The position numbers and the translations under genes were made by a program. Shown piece by piece: positions 8,377 through 16,649 of a stretch of DNA of 38,157 nt (its first letter is position 1; each line of letters begins with the position of its first letter). Source of the DNA: Cerrena zonata (lineage: Eukaryota > Basidiomycota > Agaricomycetes > Polyporales > Cerrenaceae). The stretch spans positions 1 through 38,157 of the forward strand of contig JASBNA010000139.1 in the NCBI GenBank assembly GCA_038087015.1, given 5' to 3'. Under the pieces are notes generated by a model. That model searched no databases and had not been told where the DNA came from. It worked only from the letters and a program-made list of their open reading frames with translations.

Positions 8377-10944
8377 TTAAATATCCTCTATTAGATCCCT
8401 TTCATTTGTAGGTGCAAGAGGCGGAGTGTCATTTGGTGGAGGTTTTCTATACAAATTCTTTGGGACAGGACCATGGGTTTCATTAGATGAATTTGCAGGG
8501 GAAATATTTACTGATGGGGGTTCTTCTGTCGCTGGAGTTGAGCCTTGTGTAACGTCGGAATCTTCATCGGGGGGTAATATTTTCAAGTTCGAAATCAAGT
8601 CCGCTTTTTCAGTTTTTGATAAGTCAGAATCGAATGTTGAGGTATCATCATTTTTCGAAATTGAAATTTGGGTGTCATTTTGATGAAACGTGCTTTTCAA
8701 TTCTATCGATGTGGGACGAGATTTTAAGTCAGGTTCAATATCATTTTCATTTGTAGTTTCTGAACTGTTGGATCCACCATCAAAATTTCCAGAAATAAAC
8801 CCATTGAGTGGAAATCTTGAGCCAAAATCATAAGTTGGAGACATTGAGTTTGATTTTGATGCTATGTCTTGAGTAGACTTGTTACTTGAAAAACTTGATT
8901 TTCTCGGGCTGCTTCTTCTGTTAGAGATCATTTCAGGAGGAGTATAAGTGATTTCCTGGTCCGAAGTTGTAGTTAAAGCTTTGTCATCTTTGAAGTACCA
9001 TTTACCAATTTTTTTCAAGGTGCTAATGGATTTTTTAGACGAAGCAGTGTCACCACTAAGATCTTTGCTTTTACTTGGAATAGTAGATGATGATTTTATA
9101 CTTGGAGAACTTGAAATAGGTTCAACACTTAGTTCAGATTCTTCGTCAAGATTAGCATTTAATTGAGTTTGGGATCTTGGTTTTTTCAATTTTTTCGAGA
9201 TATCATTAAAAGTATTTGAAATTTTTAACCTCGAATTGCTTGGTTTAGATGACGATAGTTCTGTTGTTGAGCTAGCTTTATCGAGATTTATGCTTGAGTC
9301 ATCAGTTTTCAAAGAAGATTTCATGGAAGCATTATCAATTGAGTTGCTATCGTACACTTCTAGGTTTTCTTCAGTACTATTATCATTAGCATTTAGATTT
9401 TCCCTTTCCGTCTTATCCCAAATACCACCTCTGAAAAATTCATTTTCGGTATCGTAATAAGCAAAATCATCCCAGAACGGTAAGACAAGACTCTCTTTGA
9501 TTGCCTCTTTGAATTTTTTTTCGATAGTATTAGTGATGATATTGTAGGTTAACTGTCTTGAGCTTATTATTGGTTCAATTTTTAGATTAATCAAAGGTTC
9601 TTTTTCAAAAGTGTACCAGAGTCTATTTGAAGGAGGAGGCTTAAATTTAATAATAAGGGGGCCCTGTAATTTTACAAGGGTAATTTTTAAAAGGACATCG
9701 ACTTCTCTTGGTTTGAAACCCAAGTTGATGTTGAGCTTTGTTTTAATGTTCAAAGACATTGAACCAAAGTAATGAATATAAGAAGAAACCAAAACCTCAC
9801 CATTTGGGTTTATTTCTTTTAATTCGGGGAAAGTTATGAAGGGAGCAGAATTACCCGTTGTTAAATCGACAATTTGGAATTTATCAAGGAAACCTGGAGT
9901 TTTTATCTTGTTTAACTTTTTATCAATTCTTTTCTTTAAAAAATTTGATAATAATTCAGTTTTTTGTAAAGATAAAAAGATTCTTCCAATCAAGGCATTT
10001 AACCATTTAGTATTTAGCTGACCTTCCGAGCTATATAAAGTTTGAATTAGATCCATCATGTTTGAAGTTTCGAAGTGTAAAGTTTTAGCATGAATTCTTG
10101 GATCGATCAACTTGTTTGAATCATCATCAATTTTAGTAGCTCTAATCAAGGCAAAATACCAATCTTCTTTATCACTATTATTATCACAGTAGATGAAAAA
10201 GGATCCAGGAGGAGGTTTTAGTTTATTATTTGGATCCAAGACATCCAAGATGTTTAATTTTTTAGGAGAATCATTAAATTCGTCATGGCTCAAATTCGAT
10301 TCATAATTATCCGATAATCTACGATTTCTCGACCAATTTTTCTTCATGATTGATATTGAGGTATATTTTGTGAATAATTGAGCATCGGTTAATCCTTTGG
10401 GCCAAATAGAGATCATATGATTCGATAAGACAATCACATGTTTAACATCTTTTAATTTTTCATTTTTATATAGAAATAAGTTCCCGTGTTTCAAGATAGC
10501 ATAATACCGATGTTTCTTTTGGTTAGATGATTTGTTTGTATTGGTCGTTGTATTGGTTGTTGTATTAGGTTGTTCTTTGATTGAACTATTTGAAGAATTA
10601 TTAATCGGGTCTTCCGAATCCTTAACTAATTTATATAAGCTCGAATATGCTGATTTATTAGAAGTTGAATCACTTATAGATTGAGTGGAAGAAGTGATTT
10701 CATCTATTGATTCCAAATATTCCTGTGTCACTGTTATCCAGCCAACTTTATAAGTATCTAATCCCAGTTGATTCAATTCTTCAATTTCTCCAGCTTTCAA
10801 TTTCTTCCCTATAAATTCTTGCTCTTGCTCTTCTTCTTGTTCTTCCTGGAATATAGGGTGTAGGTATACAAATATTATAACCAACCCTGGTAGGAATGTC
10901 AACCCCCCAATCAAATAGGTATATATCAATAGAGTTAACCCCAT
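8377..10944 (-). CDS. NVJ2: Nvj2-like PH and SMP domain lipid-transfer protein
   Basis: An ER membrane protein of the Nvj2/TEX2 family that acts at nucleus-vacuole or ER-Golgi contact sites, where Nvj2 moves ceramide. The open frame extends upstream to 11028, but that codon is TTG; the first ATG is at 10944, giving 855 residues that begin MGLTLLIYTYLIGG. A membrane segment spans residues 5-28, as expected for ER anchoring. A PH domain follows at about 137-272 (HRYYAILKHGNLFLYKN to DKEDWYFALIRA), then an SMP lipid-binding domain at about 282-492 containing GFKPREVDVLLKITLVKLQGP in pieces. The last 350 residues are Ser/Asn-rich and probably disordered. It is convergent with MEC1 and has two GTCACGTGA elements upstream. 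Confidence 0.92.
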   Translation of the reverse strand: MGLTLLIYTYLIGGLTFLPGLVIIFVYLHPIFQEEQEEEQEQEFIGKKLKAGEIEELNQLGLDTYKVGWITVTQEYLESIDEITSSTQSISDSTSNKSAYSSLYKLVKDSEDPINNSSNSSIKEQPNTTTNTTTNTNKSSNQKKHRYYAILKHGNLFLYKNEKLKDVKHVIVLSNHMISIWPKGLTDAQLFTKYTSISIMKKNWSRNRRLSDNYESNLSHDEFNDSPKKLNILDVLDPNNKLKPPPGSFFIYCDNNSDKEDWYFALIRATKIDDDSNKLIDPRIHAKTLHFETSNMMDLIQTLYSSEGQLNTKWLNALIGRIFLSLQKTELLSNFLKKRIDKKLNKIKTPGFLDKFQIVDLTTGNSAPFITFPELKEINPNGEVLVSSYIHYFGSMSLNIKTKLNINLGFKPREVDVLLKITLVKLQGPLIIKFKPPPSNRLWYTFEKEPLINLKIEPIISSRQLTYNIITNTIEKKFKEAIKESLVLPFWDDFAYYDTENEFFRGGIWDKTERENLNANDNSTEENLEVYDSNSIDNASMKSSLKTDDSSINLDKASSTTELSSSKPSNSRLKISNTFNDISKKLKKPRSQTQLNANLDEESELSVEPISSSPSIKSSSTIPSKSKDLSGDTASSKKSISTLKKIGKWYFKDDKALTTTSDQEITYTPPEMISNRRSSPRKSSFSSNKSTQDIASKSNSMSPTYDFGSRFPLNGFISGNFDGGSNSSETTNENDIEPDLKSRPTSIELKSTFHQNDTQISISKNDDTSTFDSDLSKTEKADLISNLKILPPDEDSDVTQGSTPATEEPPSVNISPANSSNETHGPVPKNLYRKPPPNDTPPLAPTNERDLIEDI

Positions 10945-11061
10945 ATTCAACCCTATAGATGAAGTTCTAGTAGCATTGAACAGGGTATACCTTTTTCTGT
11001 CCCCTCGAAATACGGGGGACAGAAGCAAAATCCCACCGGAACTCCTCCTTTTCCGGTTTGG

Positions 11062-11069
11062 TCACGTGA
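11062..11069. promoter_or_regulatory. E-box TCACGTGA upstream of NVJ2
   Basis: A palindromic TCACGTGA within the nonamer GTCACGTGA, about 120 bp before the NVJ2 ATG. It matches the CACGTG core bound by Cbf1/Pho4/Tye7-type bHLH factors. The same nonamer recurs at 11353-11361. Confidence 0.5.
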
Positions 11070-11353
11070 TGCAGCCGGAACAATCTTTAGTTAAACGTTA
11101 AAACAAAATCGGTTATAGCCAAACAGCGTAGTAAACGAGCTGCCATGACCTAACCACGTTAGCATTAAAATAATAGTGGAAACTTGTAGCGGATTTACCT
11201 GGTTAGAATATCTAGCAATTCAAATTCATCCCTTGCGCAAATGCTTTTCGCTGATAAGGAGACCACCAGGTGGGTTATCATAGTCCCTGTTGTATAGATT
11301 AGATATGTTGGAGGTGTTAATCGGAATTTCACTTCAAAGAGAGCAAGTGCGGG

Positions 11354-11361
11354 TCACGTGA
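11354..11361. promoter_or_regulatory. second E-box TCACGTGA upstream of NVJ2
   Basis: An identical GTCACGTGA nonamer about 410 bp before the NVJ2 ATG and 292 bp from the first copy. The repeated extended core argues for a functional bHLH site, although the factor cannot be told from sequence. Confidence 0.45.
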
Positions 11362-11519
11362 CGAGCGGTGCTTTCCTAATTGGGAGCGGCCCTTATCTCG
11401 TAAAAAAATTTTTTTTTTTTTTCATTTGCTTACAAAAGAGGAGGGTATAACGATAGCAATATTTATTAGTATACAAAGACATTAGATCATAGAATTAAAA
11501 GAATGCACAGAGAGGGGGA

Positions 11520-12284
11520 TTATAAAAAGAAATCATTAATAAGAAAGTTGCCGGTGCTTACCATTTCACTTGCTTTACCAGAAAGGACTGACCTTTTATT
11601 CAAGATTTTGAAGATATCTTGAGGTTCATTTGTAGAATGGTTGGTAGTGGAAAGATTGAGATTATCGTGATGTCTATAGTGGAAAGACATTTTATTGTTG
11701 GGCAAGACTGTAGGAGTAGAAGGCGTAGTAGGTTCATCATCATCATAACTGAGATATTCATCAAAAGTATAAGCCGATTGCGGTTTAGGATTGAAATTCA
11801 CATTTTTGAAAAAAGGAACTTCTTGTTGTTGTGGAGGCTGTTTTGGTTGTTCTTGTGGTTGTTGTTGTTTATTCAATAATGCAAATGATGAATTGTCATT
11901 ATAAATTTCTATTGGACATCTTTTCAAATTCGAATAGTAATTTCTAATATTTTCATTTAATATTTTGGAGAAATTTAATGAGATGTTAGAAGATTCTTCT
12001 TCTGACTCATATTCTGAATCTTCACTATCACTTTCTTCTCCGTCTTCTTCTTCCTGTTGTTGTTGTTGTTCTTGGTCAATATCTAAAAGAATATCATTGT
12101 TAAATGTGGTCAAGCTTAATAGTTTTTCCACTGGATCAATCTTATCATGGTCGTCTTCATCATTCAATCTTCTTTTCTTAAGAGCTGGTGATTCTATTTG
12201 GTTTTGGTTAGTCTTGGTTAAATTAGATTCCTTGAACTTATCAGTCAAGGTTCTGGTACGATTAGACTTACGAATGGTTGACAT
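11520..12284 (-). CDS. hypothetical acidic, Gln-rich protein (probably nuclear)
   Basis: A 254-residue protein whose family I do not recognise. The true start is the ATG at 12284, since the frame extended one codon upstream begins with TTG. The N-terminus is basic, with a KKRR cluster at 36-39 that could serve as a nuclear signal. There is a Gln run at 73-77, a strongly acidic Ser/Glu/Asp stretch at about 78-98, and a second Gln/Pro-rich stretch at about 140-154. Ordered-looking islands are PVEKLLSLTTFNNDILLDID near 51-70, YTFDEYLSYDDDE near 172-184 and the C-terminal block from about 222 onward ending GNFLINDFFL. The composition would suit a transcription or cell-cycle regulator with short linear motifs, but this is inference. 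A 60-bp A/T-only tract lies 170 bp upstream. Confidence 0.75.
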   Translation of the reverse strand: MSTIRKSNRTRTLTDKFKESNLTKTNQNQIESPALKKRRLNDEDDHDKIDPVEKLLSLTTFNNDILLDIDQEQQQQQEEEDGEESDSEDSEYESEEESSNISLNFSKILNENIRNYYSNLKRCPIEIYNDNSSFALLNKQQQPQEQPKQPPQQQEVPFFKNVNFNPKPQSAYTFDEYLSYDDDEPTTPSTPTVLPNNKMSFHYRHHDNLNLSTTNHSTNEPQDIFKILNKRSVLSGKASEMVSTGNFLINDFFL

Positions 12285-12450
12285 CAAGAATTAAATGAAT
12301 GATAATAAAAGTAAGATATAAAAATCTTAAAAGTAATCACCAGGATTATATATGACTGAACTGAAAAAGCTTTCCAATGGTTTTGGCAATAGAAAAAGGG
12401 GAATTGGAGATTAGCATATCCTTATATATAAAAAATTTCAGTAATAAAAT

Positions 12451-12510
12451 AAAAAAAAAAAAAAAAAAATTTTTTAAAAAAAAAAAAAAAAAATAAAAAA
12501 AAAAATTTTT
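12451..12510. repeat. A/T-only homopolymer tract
   Basis: Sixty bases made only of A and T: A19, T6, then a long A run with one T, then T5. Rigid poly(dA:dT) tracts exclude nucleosomes in yeast promoters, and this one lies 167-226 bp upstream of the acidic Gln-rich gene. Confidence 0.8.
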
Positions 12511-13229
12511 ACTGTGAGCCGCAAGTTATGCATATTTGCCATACAAAACAAAAAAAAAAGTGACCGGAAAATAAAAAAAAAAGACAATAGGAAAAAAAAA
12601 TTTTACATTGTTCCCACTAAAAAATTTTCAGTTAGATTTTTTGATTTAAAAACGATATTTCCTTTCTAGAGAATGACCAAGTTGAATCAGAGGTCACTGT
12701 AGGAATTGAAATGGCCATAGTGAGCAGTGGCAGTGGCAACGACTAGCACAGTGGCCAGAATGGGGCCGGACGGACTTGGCCGATTACTGGAGAAAACAGA
12801 GGAAAGGGGAATTGGTCTAGGGTGAAAAATTTTCATGTAAACAAACCAAAAATTAACAAATAGAAATTAAAGAAAATGGTATTACTCAAAATAACCAAGT
12901 ACAAACTTATATCCAAGTACAAAAGATCCAAGTACAAAAGTGTATAAAGGCAAATATAGTAACGGCATTCTTAATTTTACTGGGTTCTTTACTCTACACT
13001 CTTATTCCTTGAAGTTCTGTCCTGGTGACTAGAACTGATTTGTAGCGAAAGGAAGATGGAGAAGCAAGCAATCTATACCGGGTTGGATTCGGATTATTTC
13101 CGGTACTCCACTGCGCTACTCCAACCACCACTCTAAGAGTGATCTCTGGCGTTCTCTAGTTTCATTTGCAATCATGCTTGTCGTATACCCTGTAGAAAGG
13201 GTATTCTTACCTGCCAGTTGGAAAGATCC

Positions 13230-13257
13230 GTACATAAAGTCCCGTACATAAAGTCCC
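13230..13257. repeat. tandem duplication of GTACATAAAGTCCC
   Basis: Two exact head-to-tail copies of a 14-mer at 13230-13243 and 13244-13257, about 280 bp upstream of PER1. The CCG flank is shared on both sides. Confidence 0.85.
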
Positions 13258-13534
13258 GGTTACGACACCCGTACCGCAGAGGCGGTGGAGTTTGGGTCTG
13301 GTAAGGACACGCGCCTCCCCCCATCTACTTACTGGCTAATACCAGCAGCCAGTTTGATACCCAGTAATTCATATATTGAAGAGTTCAATGGATATCAACT
13401 AGTGTATCAAGTTATATTGTTGGAGCGATTAATCGTTACTGGATTTTGGTGTTTAGTAAAGTAAGCTACGCGAAAAAAGAATCAGTGCACCAATTAAACA
13501 GGACAACTAACTACTCCATCTCTCTTTGAAGCCA

Positions 13535-14749
13535 ATGCATTTGAAATACTTAGGATACTTAGCTGGGTTACTGGTGGTGGTGGCCTCGCAAGGAGATCAC
13601 TCGACAGAGTTCACTGAGTGTTTGAGCCAGTGTATTACACTCATGAGTTGTGATCGAACCAATATTTTTGAAGAAATCTCCAAACAACGATTTGCCCAAG
13701 AAGAAAAGGATGCAAATGCCGAATTTGCCCAAGAACAATCATATAACTTGAAGAAAAGAGAGATTCCACCTTCGTTCAAGTATACATTTGAAGATTTCAA
13801 TAATAATTATAGAATTTCGCCGATCTTCCAATTAATTTTCCAATGGGATTGTAAACTGGATTGTAATTATAAATGCCAACAATTTGTTAGTAATAATCGA
13901 GAAATTAATGATTTACCAATGGTGCAATTTTATGGGAAATGGCCATTTAAAAGAATCTGGGGATTTACTGAATTTTTCCTGTCAATTTTCTCCATTGGTA
14001 ACTTATACGTTAATTGGGTTAATTTACCAAAAATTTTACAACAGTATCTGAAAAATAAGAAACATAATTTAGAATTGGCAACCATGTATCAGCAATATTT
14101 AATCTTATTGATAATTTCAGTAATTGGATGGCTTTTCAGTACGTTATTCCATATAAGAGATAATGCAGTGAGTGAAACTTTAGATTATTTTGGTGCTGCA
14201 AGTATTATAATGGCTAATTTTAATGCCATTACAATTAGATACTTTGAACTATTCAAGAAAGATCAACAAGCTACTAGAAATTATTTTCAATTTGGATTAG
14301 TATGCGTTTGGATCTTACATATTACCAAATTAAAATTGAACTGGGATTATAATTATAATACAGTATTTAATTTAGTGTTTGGAGCAAGTTCCATAATCTT
14401 ATGGATGGTTCATTCCTATAACATTATCAAGTTATATTGTGAAAATGATCATATTTATAATAATTCGATACAATTATTGCCTTTTGAAACCAAAATCTTA
14501 ACCAAATTGAATTATATTGGGATAATTTCCAAAACAAAATACATTCCATACATTCCAATTTTTTTAAATTTATGGTTGATCTTTGGTATTAGTTTTGAAA
14601 TCTTAGATTTCGAACCTTGGAAAAGATTAATCGACGGACATGCTATATGGCATCTAATTACTATAATTCCAAGTATTATTTGGTTTGATTGGAATATTTG
14701 GGATTTAGAAATGTTTACAATAAGTCAAGATTTAAATAAATTTAATTAG
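13535..14749 (+). CDS. PER1: Per1/PGAP3 GPI-anchor phospholipase A2
   Basis: An ER or Golgi membrane protein that removes the sn-2 acyl chain of GPI anchors during lipid remodelling, before re-acylation by Gup1. The first ATG is at 13535, since the frame upstream opens only at TTG. The 404 residues begin with a signal peptide (MHLKYLGYLAGLLVVVAS), then a luminal Cys-rich region (CLSQC, MSCD, WDCKLDCNYKCQQF), then about seven membrane segments from residue 140 on. Motifs of the CREST/PGAP3 family are visible: QFYGKWPFKRIWGFTE, FHIRD with His206 and Asp209, LDYFGA with Asp217, and DGHAIWHL with His369 and His373, the putative catalytic residues. Length and order match the family. It is convergent with the small membrane protein gene that follows. 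Confidence 0.95.
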   Translation: MHLKYLGYLAGLLVVVASQGDHSTEFTECLSQCITLMSCDRTNIFEEISKQRFAQEEKDANAEFAQEQSYNLKKREIPPSFKYTFEDFNNNYRISPIFQLIFQWDCKLDCNYKCQQFVSNNREINDLPMVQFYGKWPFKRIWGFTEFFLSIFSIGNLYVNWVNLPKILQQYLKNKKHNLELATMYQQYLILLIISVIGWLFSTLFHIRDNAVSETLDYFGAASIIMANFNAITIRYFELFKKDQQATRNYFQFGLVCVWILHITKLKLNWDYNYNTVFNLVFGASSIILWMVHSYNIIKLYCENDHIYNNSIQLLPFETKILTKLNYIGIISKTKYIPYIPIFLNLWLIFGISFEILDFEPWKRLIDGHAIWHLITIIPSIIWFDWNIWDLEMFTISQDLNKFN

Positions 14750-14882
14750 TATGTAATGAATGAAGTATAAATGAAGTATAAATGAATGAAGATGCAAGAA
14801 ATGAATGGGTAATGCAAAGAAACCTATTAAAATAACCGAAGAGAAAAGAAAGTCGTGAAGAAAGAATTAAATGAATATGATA

Positions 14883-15155
14883 TTAAACTAATGAAGCATC
14901 AACTTCTCGAGTTGATTCAACTTCTTTGGTGGTTCTTCCTTTAAATAATGAACGAACCATCTTACTATTAAGACATAGAACTATCATCATGATAATAACA
15001 AATTTTATAATAAAGTCAGTCATATCATCGCTATCATTAGTTTCATATGAATAATTTTGATTGAAAAATGGTAATGCATATTTCATATTACCGGTTTCAT
15101 AAAACTTATGTTCTCTTAATAAATGAGAATCTGATGTTGGTGGTGGTGGTGCCAT
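14883..15155 (-). CDS. small single-pass membrane protein of unknown function
   Basis: A 90-residue protein I do not recognise. It starts at an ATG at 15155 with a Pro-rich MAPPPPTSDSH, continues with a hydrophilic region containing aromatic residues (FYETGNMKYALPFFNQNYSYE), an acidic patch (NDSDD), one strong membrane segment at about residues 47-66 (FIIKFVIIMMIVLCLN) and a basic end (KMVRSLFKGR) followed by a short polar tail. The positive residues after the segment suggest that the C-terminus faces the cytosol. A regular segment plan, an ATG start and its own intergenic space support a real gene. It lies 133 bp from the PER1 stop, convergent. Confidence 0.6.
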   Translation of the reverse strand: MAPPPPTSDSHLLREHKFYETGNMKYALPFFNQNYSYETNDSDDMTDFIIKFVIIMMIVLCLNSKMVRSLFKGRTTKEVESTREVDASLV

Positions 15156-16649
15156 CGTTAATGCTTGGGTATGTAAAAAATTGTATAGACGTAGTCAAAA
15201 CGATATTTTTTTGGTGAAGAAATCTTAAATCTTTTATATATCTTTATATAAATTATAAAAAGAAACTTTAAATCAAAATAAATAGATAAATATAGCAAGA
15301 GTCAATAATATAAATTCTCCTAATATCTAAACAATAAACTTGTCTTTGCAAAATATTTCAGGGATAATCGATTTTCTTTATTGTTCTCCAATTGACATTC
15401 TATGACCAAGTCACCTCCTGGTCGACTAACTTAACCCGTATCTTTAAACTTTATCAATATTTATCATCCTTGTTACTCTTCCAACAAGCGGAAACTCAAT
15501 TTACCCTTCATCATCATTTAAAGATGATGACACTAAATAGAATTTTGGATGCAAGATTCTTATTATTTGTTTAGTAATTTACCCTATTAAGCGAATATTG
15601 GCTACAAATCAAGAAGTTCCGTACCTCTGGTATCAAACCATCACTCTATTCACTAACTCCTTCCTTTAGATTTCATCCCTTTCAATTTCATTTCATTTTC
15701 TATTAATATTCTTGTAAACTTTAATCTCATTATTGATTTTTAACCTTTGCTGTAACTGATTCTGCTAGGGGAACCCCGAAAAGATCGCTCTGCTGCCGGA
15801 AAAACTCTCGTTGTGGTTATACCCAACATAGTGGGCCCCCTCGAGGATGTAGGCTTATATCTCTCCCTGTTATGAGCTCATTGGGATTGTTCTTCGGAGG
15901 CCATCGTTGGGATGCTAAACGGTACTAAATGCTGGTTGGGATTAAAAAGAAAGCAAAAAAAAAATATGACCGGATCTCGGCGAGAAAAAAAACGTTTGCA
16001 CGTGACTAGCACGTGATGTTACTCTCGGAAATTGTCGAGTCCCAAAGAGGCAAGAGGCGTTTTTGACATCATAACCGTTGGGACCGTTTTGCAATATTTA
16101 ACTGAATATTCAATTATTTGCACTGCACATTCCAGGGATGCTGAGTTCCAACGTATATGCTCAAGGGAAGCTACGAGGCAAAGCCGGTGTAGCAGGGTGA
16201 ACGGAAAATAAGTAGGTTTGCGGATACCGGTAACACTATGATGAGGTCGATGACTTGGTATGACGAATGGGGGAGACGAATGAAGCAACGATTGCAACTA
16301 ATGGAGCCAGAAGTGGAGCAACGACTCGACCAACAAGGTTGTAGTTGAACCTAAAGCCATTTTGTAACTGAGTGAGTATATCTAAACCATCAGAATCTTA
16401 ATTTTGTGGATCTGTATGGTTATATGTACACAATCTCGAGATACGTTTAACAATGTAGTAGCGACAATACAAATCCGGAAGCTAAGTTGCTCGTGTGACT
16501 GGAATATAGTATATTGACTAGAAATAAAAAGTAGAAAAAGTAGAAAACGTAAAGTAGAAGAAAAAGAAAAGAAACCTAACCTAAATAAATAAACCAAAAG
16601 TAAAATGAATTGAAAAGAAAAGAACAGAATAGACTAACCAAAAAAAGAA
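15156..16649. other. intergenic region with paired E-boxes
   Basis: About 1.5 kb without a supported gene. The first part is AT-rich promoter sequence for the small membrane protein gene; 15760-15960 is richer in G+C. Two GCACGTGA motifs lie 11 bp apart at 15998-16016. The open frames at 15392-15574 (plus) and 16019-16297 (minus, TTG start) have no recognisable features. Confidence 0.5.
15998..16016. promoter_or_regulatory. two GCACGTGA E-boxes, one helical turn apart
   Basis: GCACGTGA occurs at 15998-16005 and 16009-16016, a repeat distance of 11 bp, so both sites face the same side of the helix. The core fits Cbf1/Pho4/Tye7-type bHLH factors. The nearest gene start is that of the small membrane protein 840 bp away; the target gene is unclear. 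Confidence 0.45.

Larger units (their letters stand above)
10945..11519. other. promoter region of NVJ2 and 3' side of the acidic Gln-rich gene
   Basis: No open frame is supported here. It carries two identical GTCACGTGA E-boxes and an A-then-T homopolymer tract near 11402-11422. Confidence 0.5.
12285..13534. other. divergent promoter region, acidic Gln-rich gene and PER1
   Basis: 1.25 kb without a gene. It contains the A/T-only tract at 12451-12510, a patch repeating CAGTGGC between about 12724 and 12756, a 7-bp-stem hairpin at 13185-13204 and a 14-bp tandem duplication at 13230-13257. The part from 13060 to 13340 is richer in G+C than its flanks. No tRNA or known structured RNA was recognised. 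Confidence 0.5.

Noticed and set aside
10945..11028. 28-residue N-terminal extension of NVJ2
   Set aside because: The extension opens at TTG; the first ATG (10944) gives a start immediately before the membrane anchor, as in the family.
15392..15574. 60-codon plus-strand frame
   Set aside because: Short, no recognisable motif, in AT-rich promoter DNA; expected by chance.
16019..16297. 92-codon minus-strand frame
   Set aside because: Opens at TTG, not ATG, and has no conserved feature.
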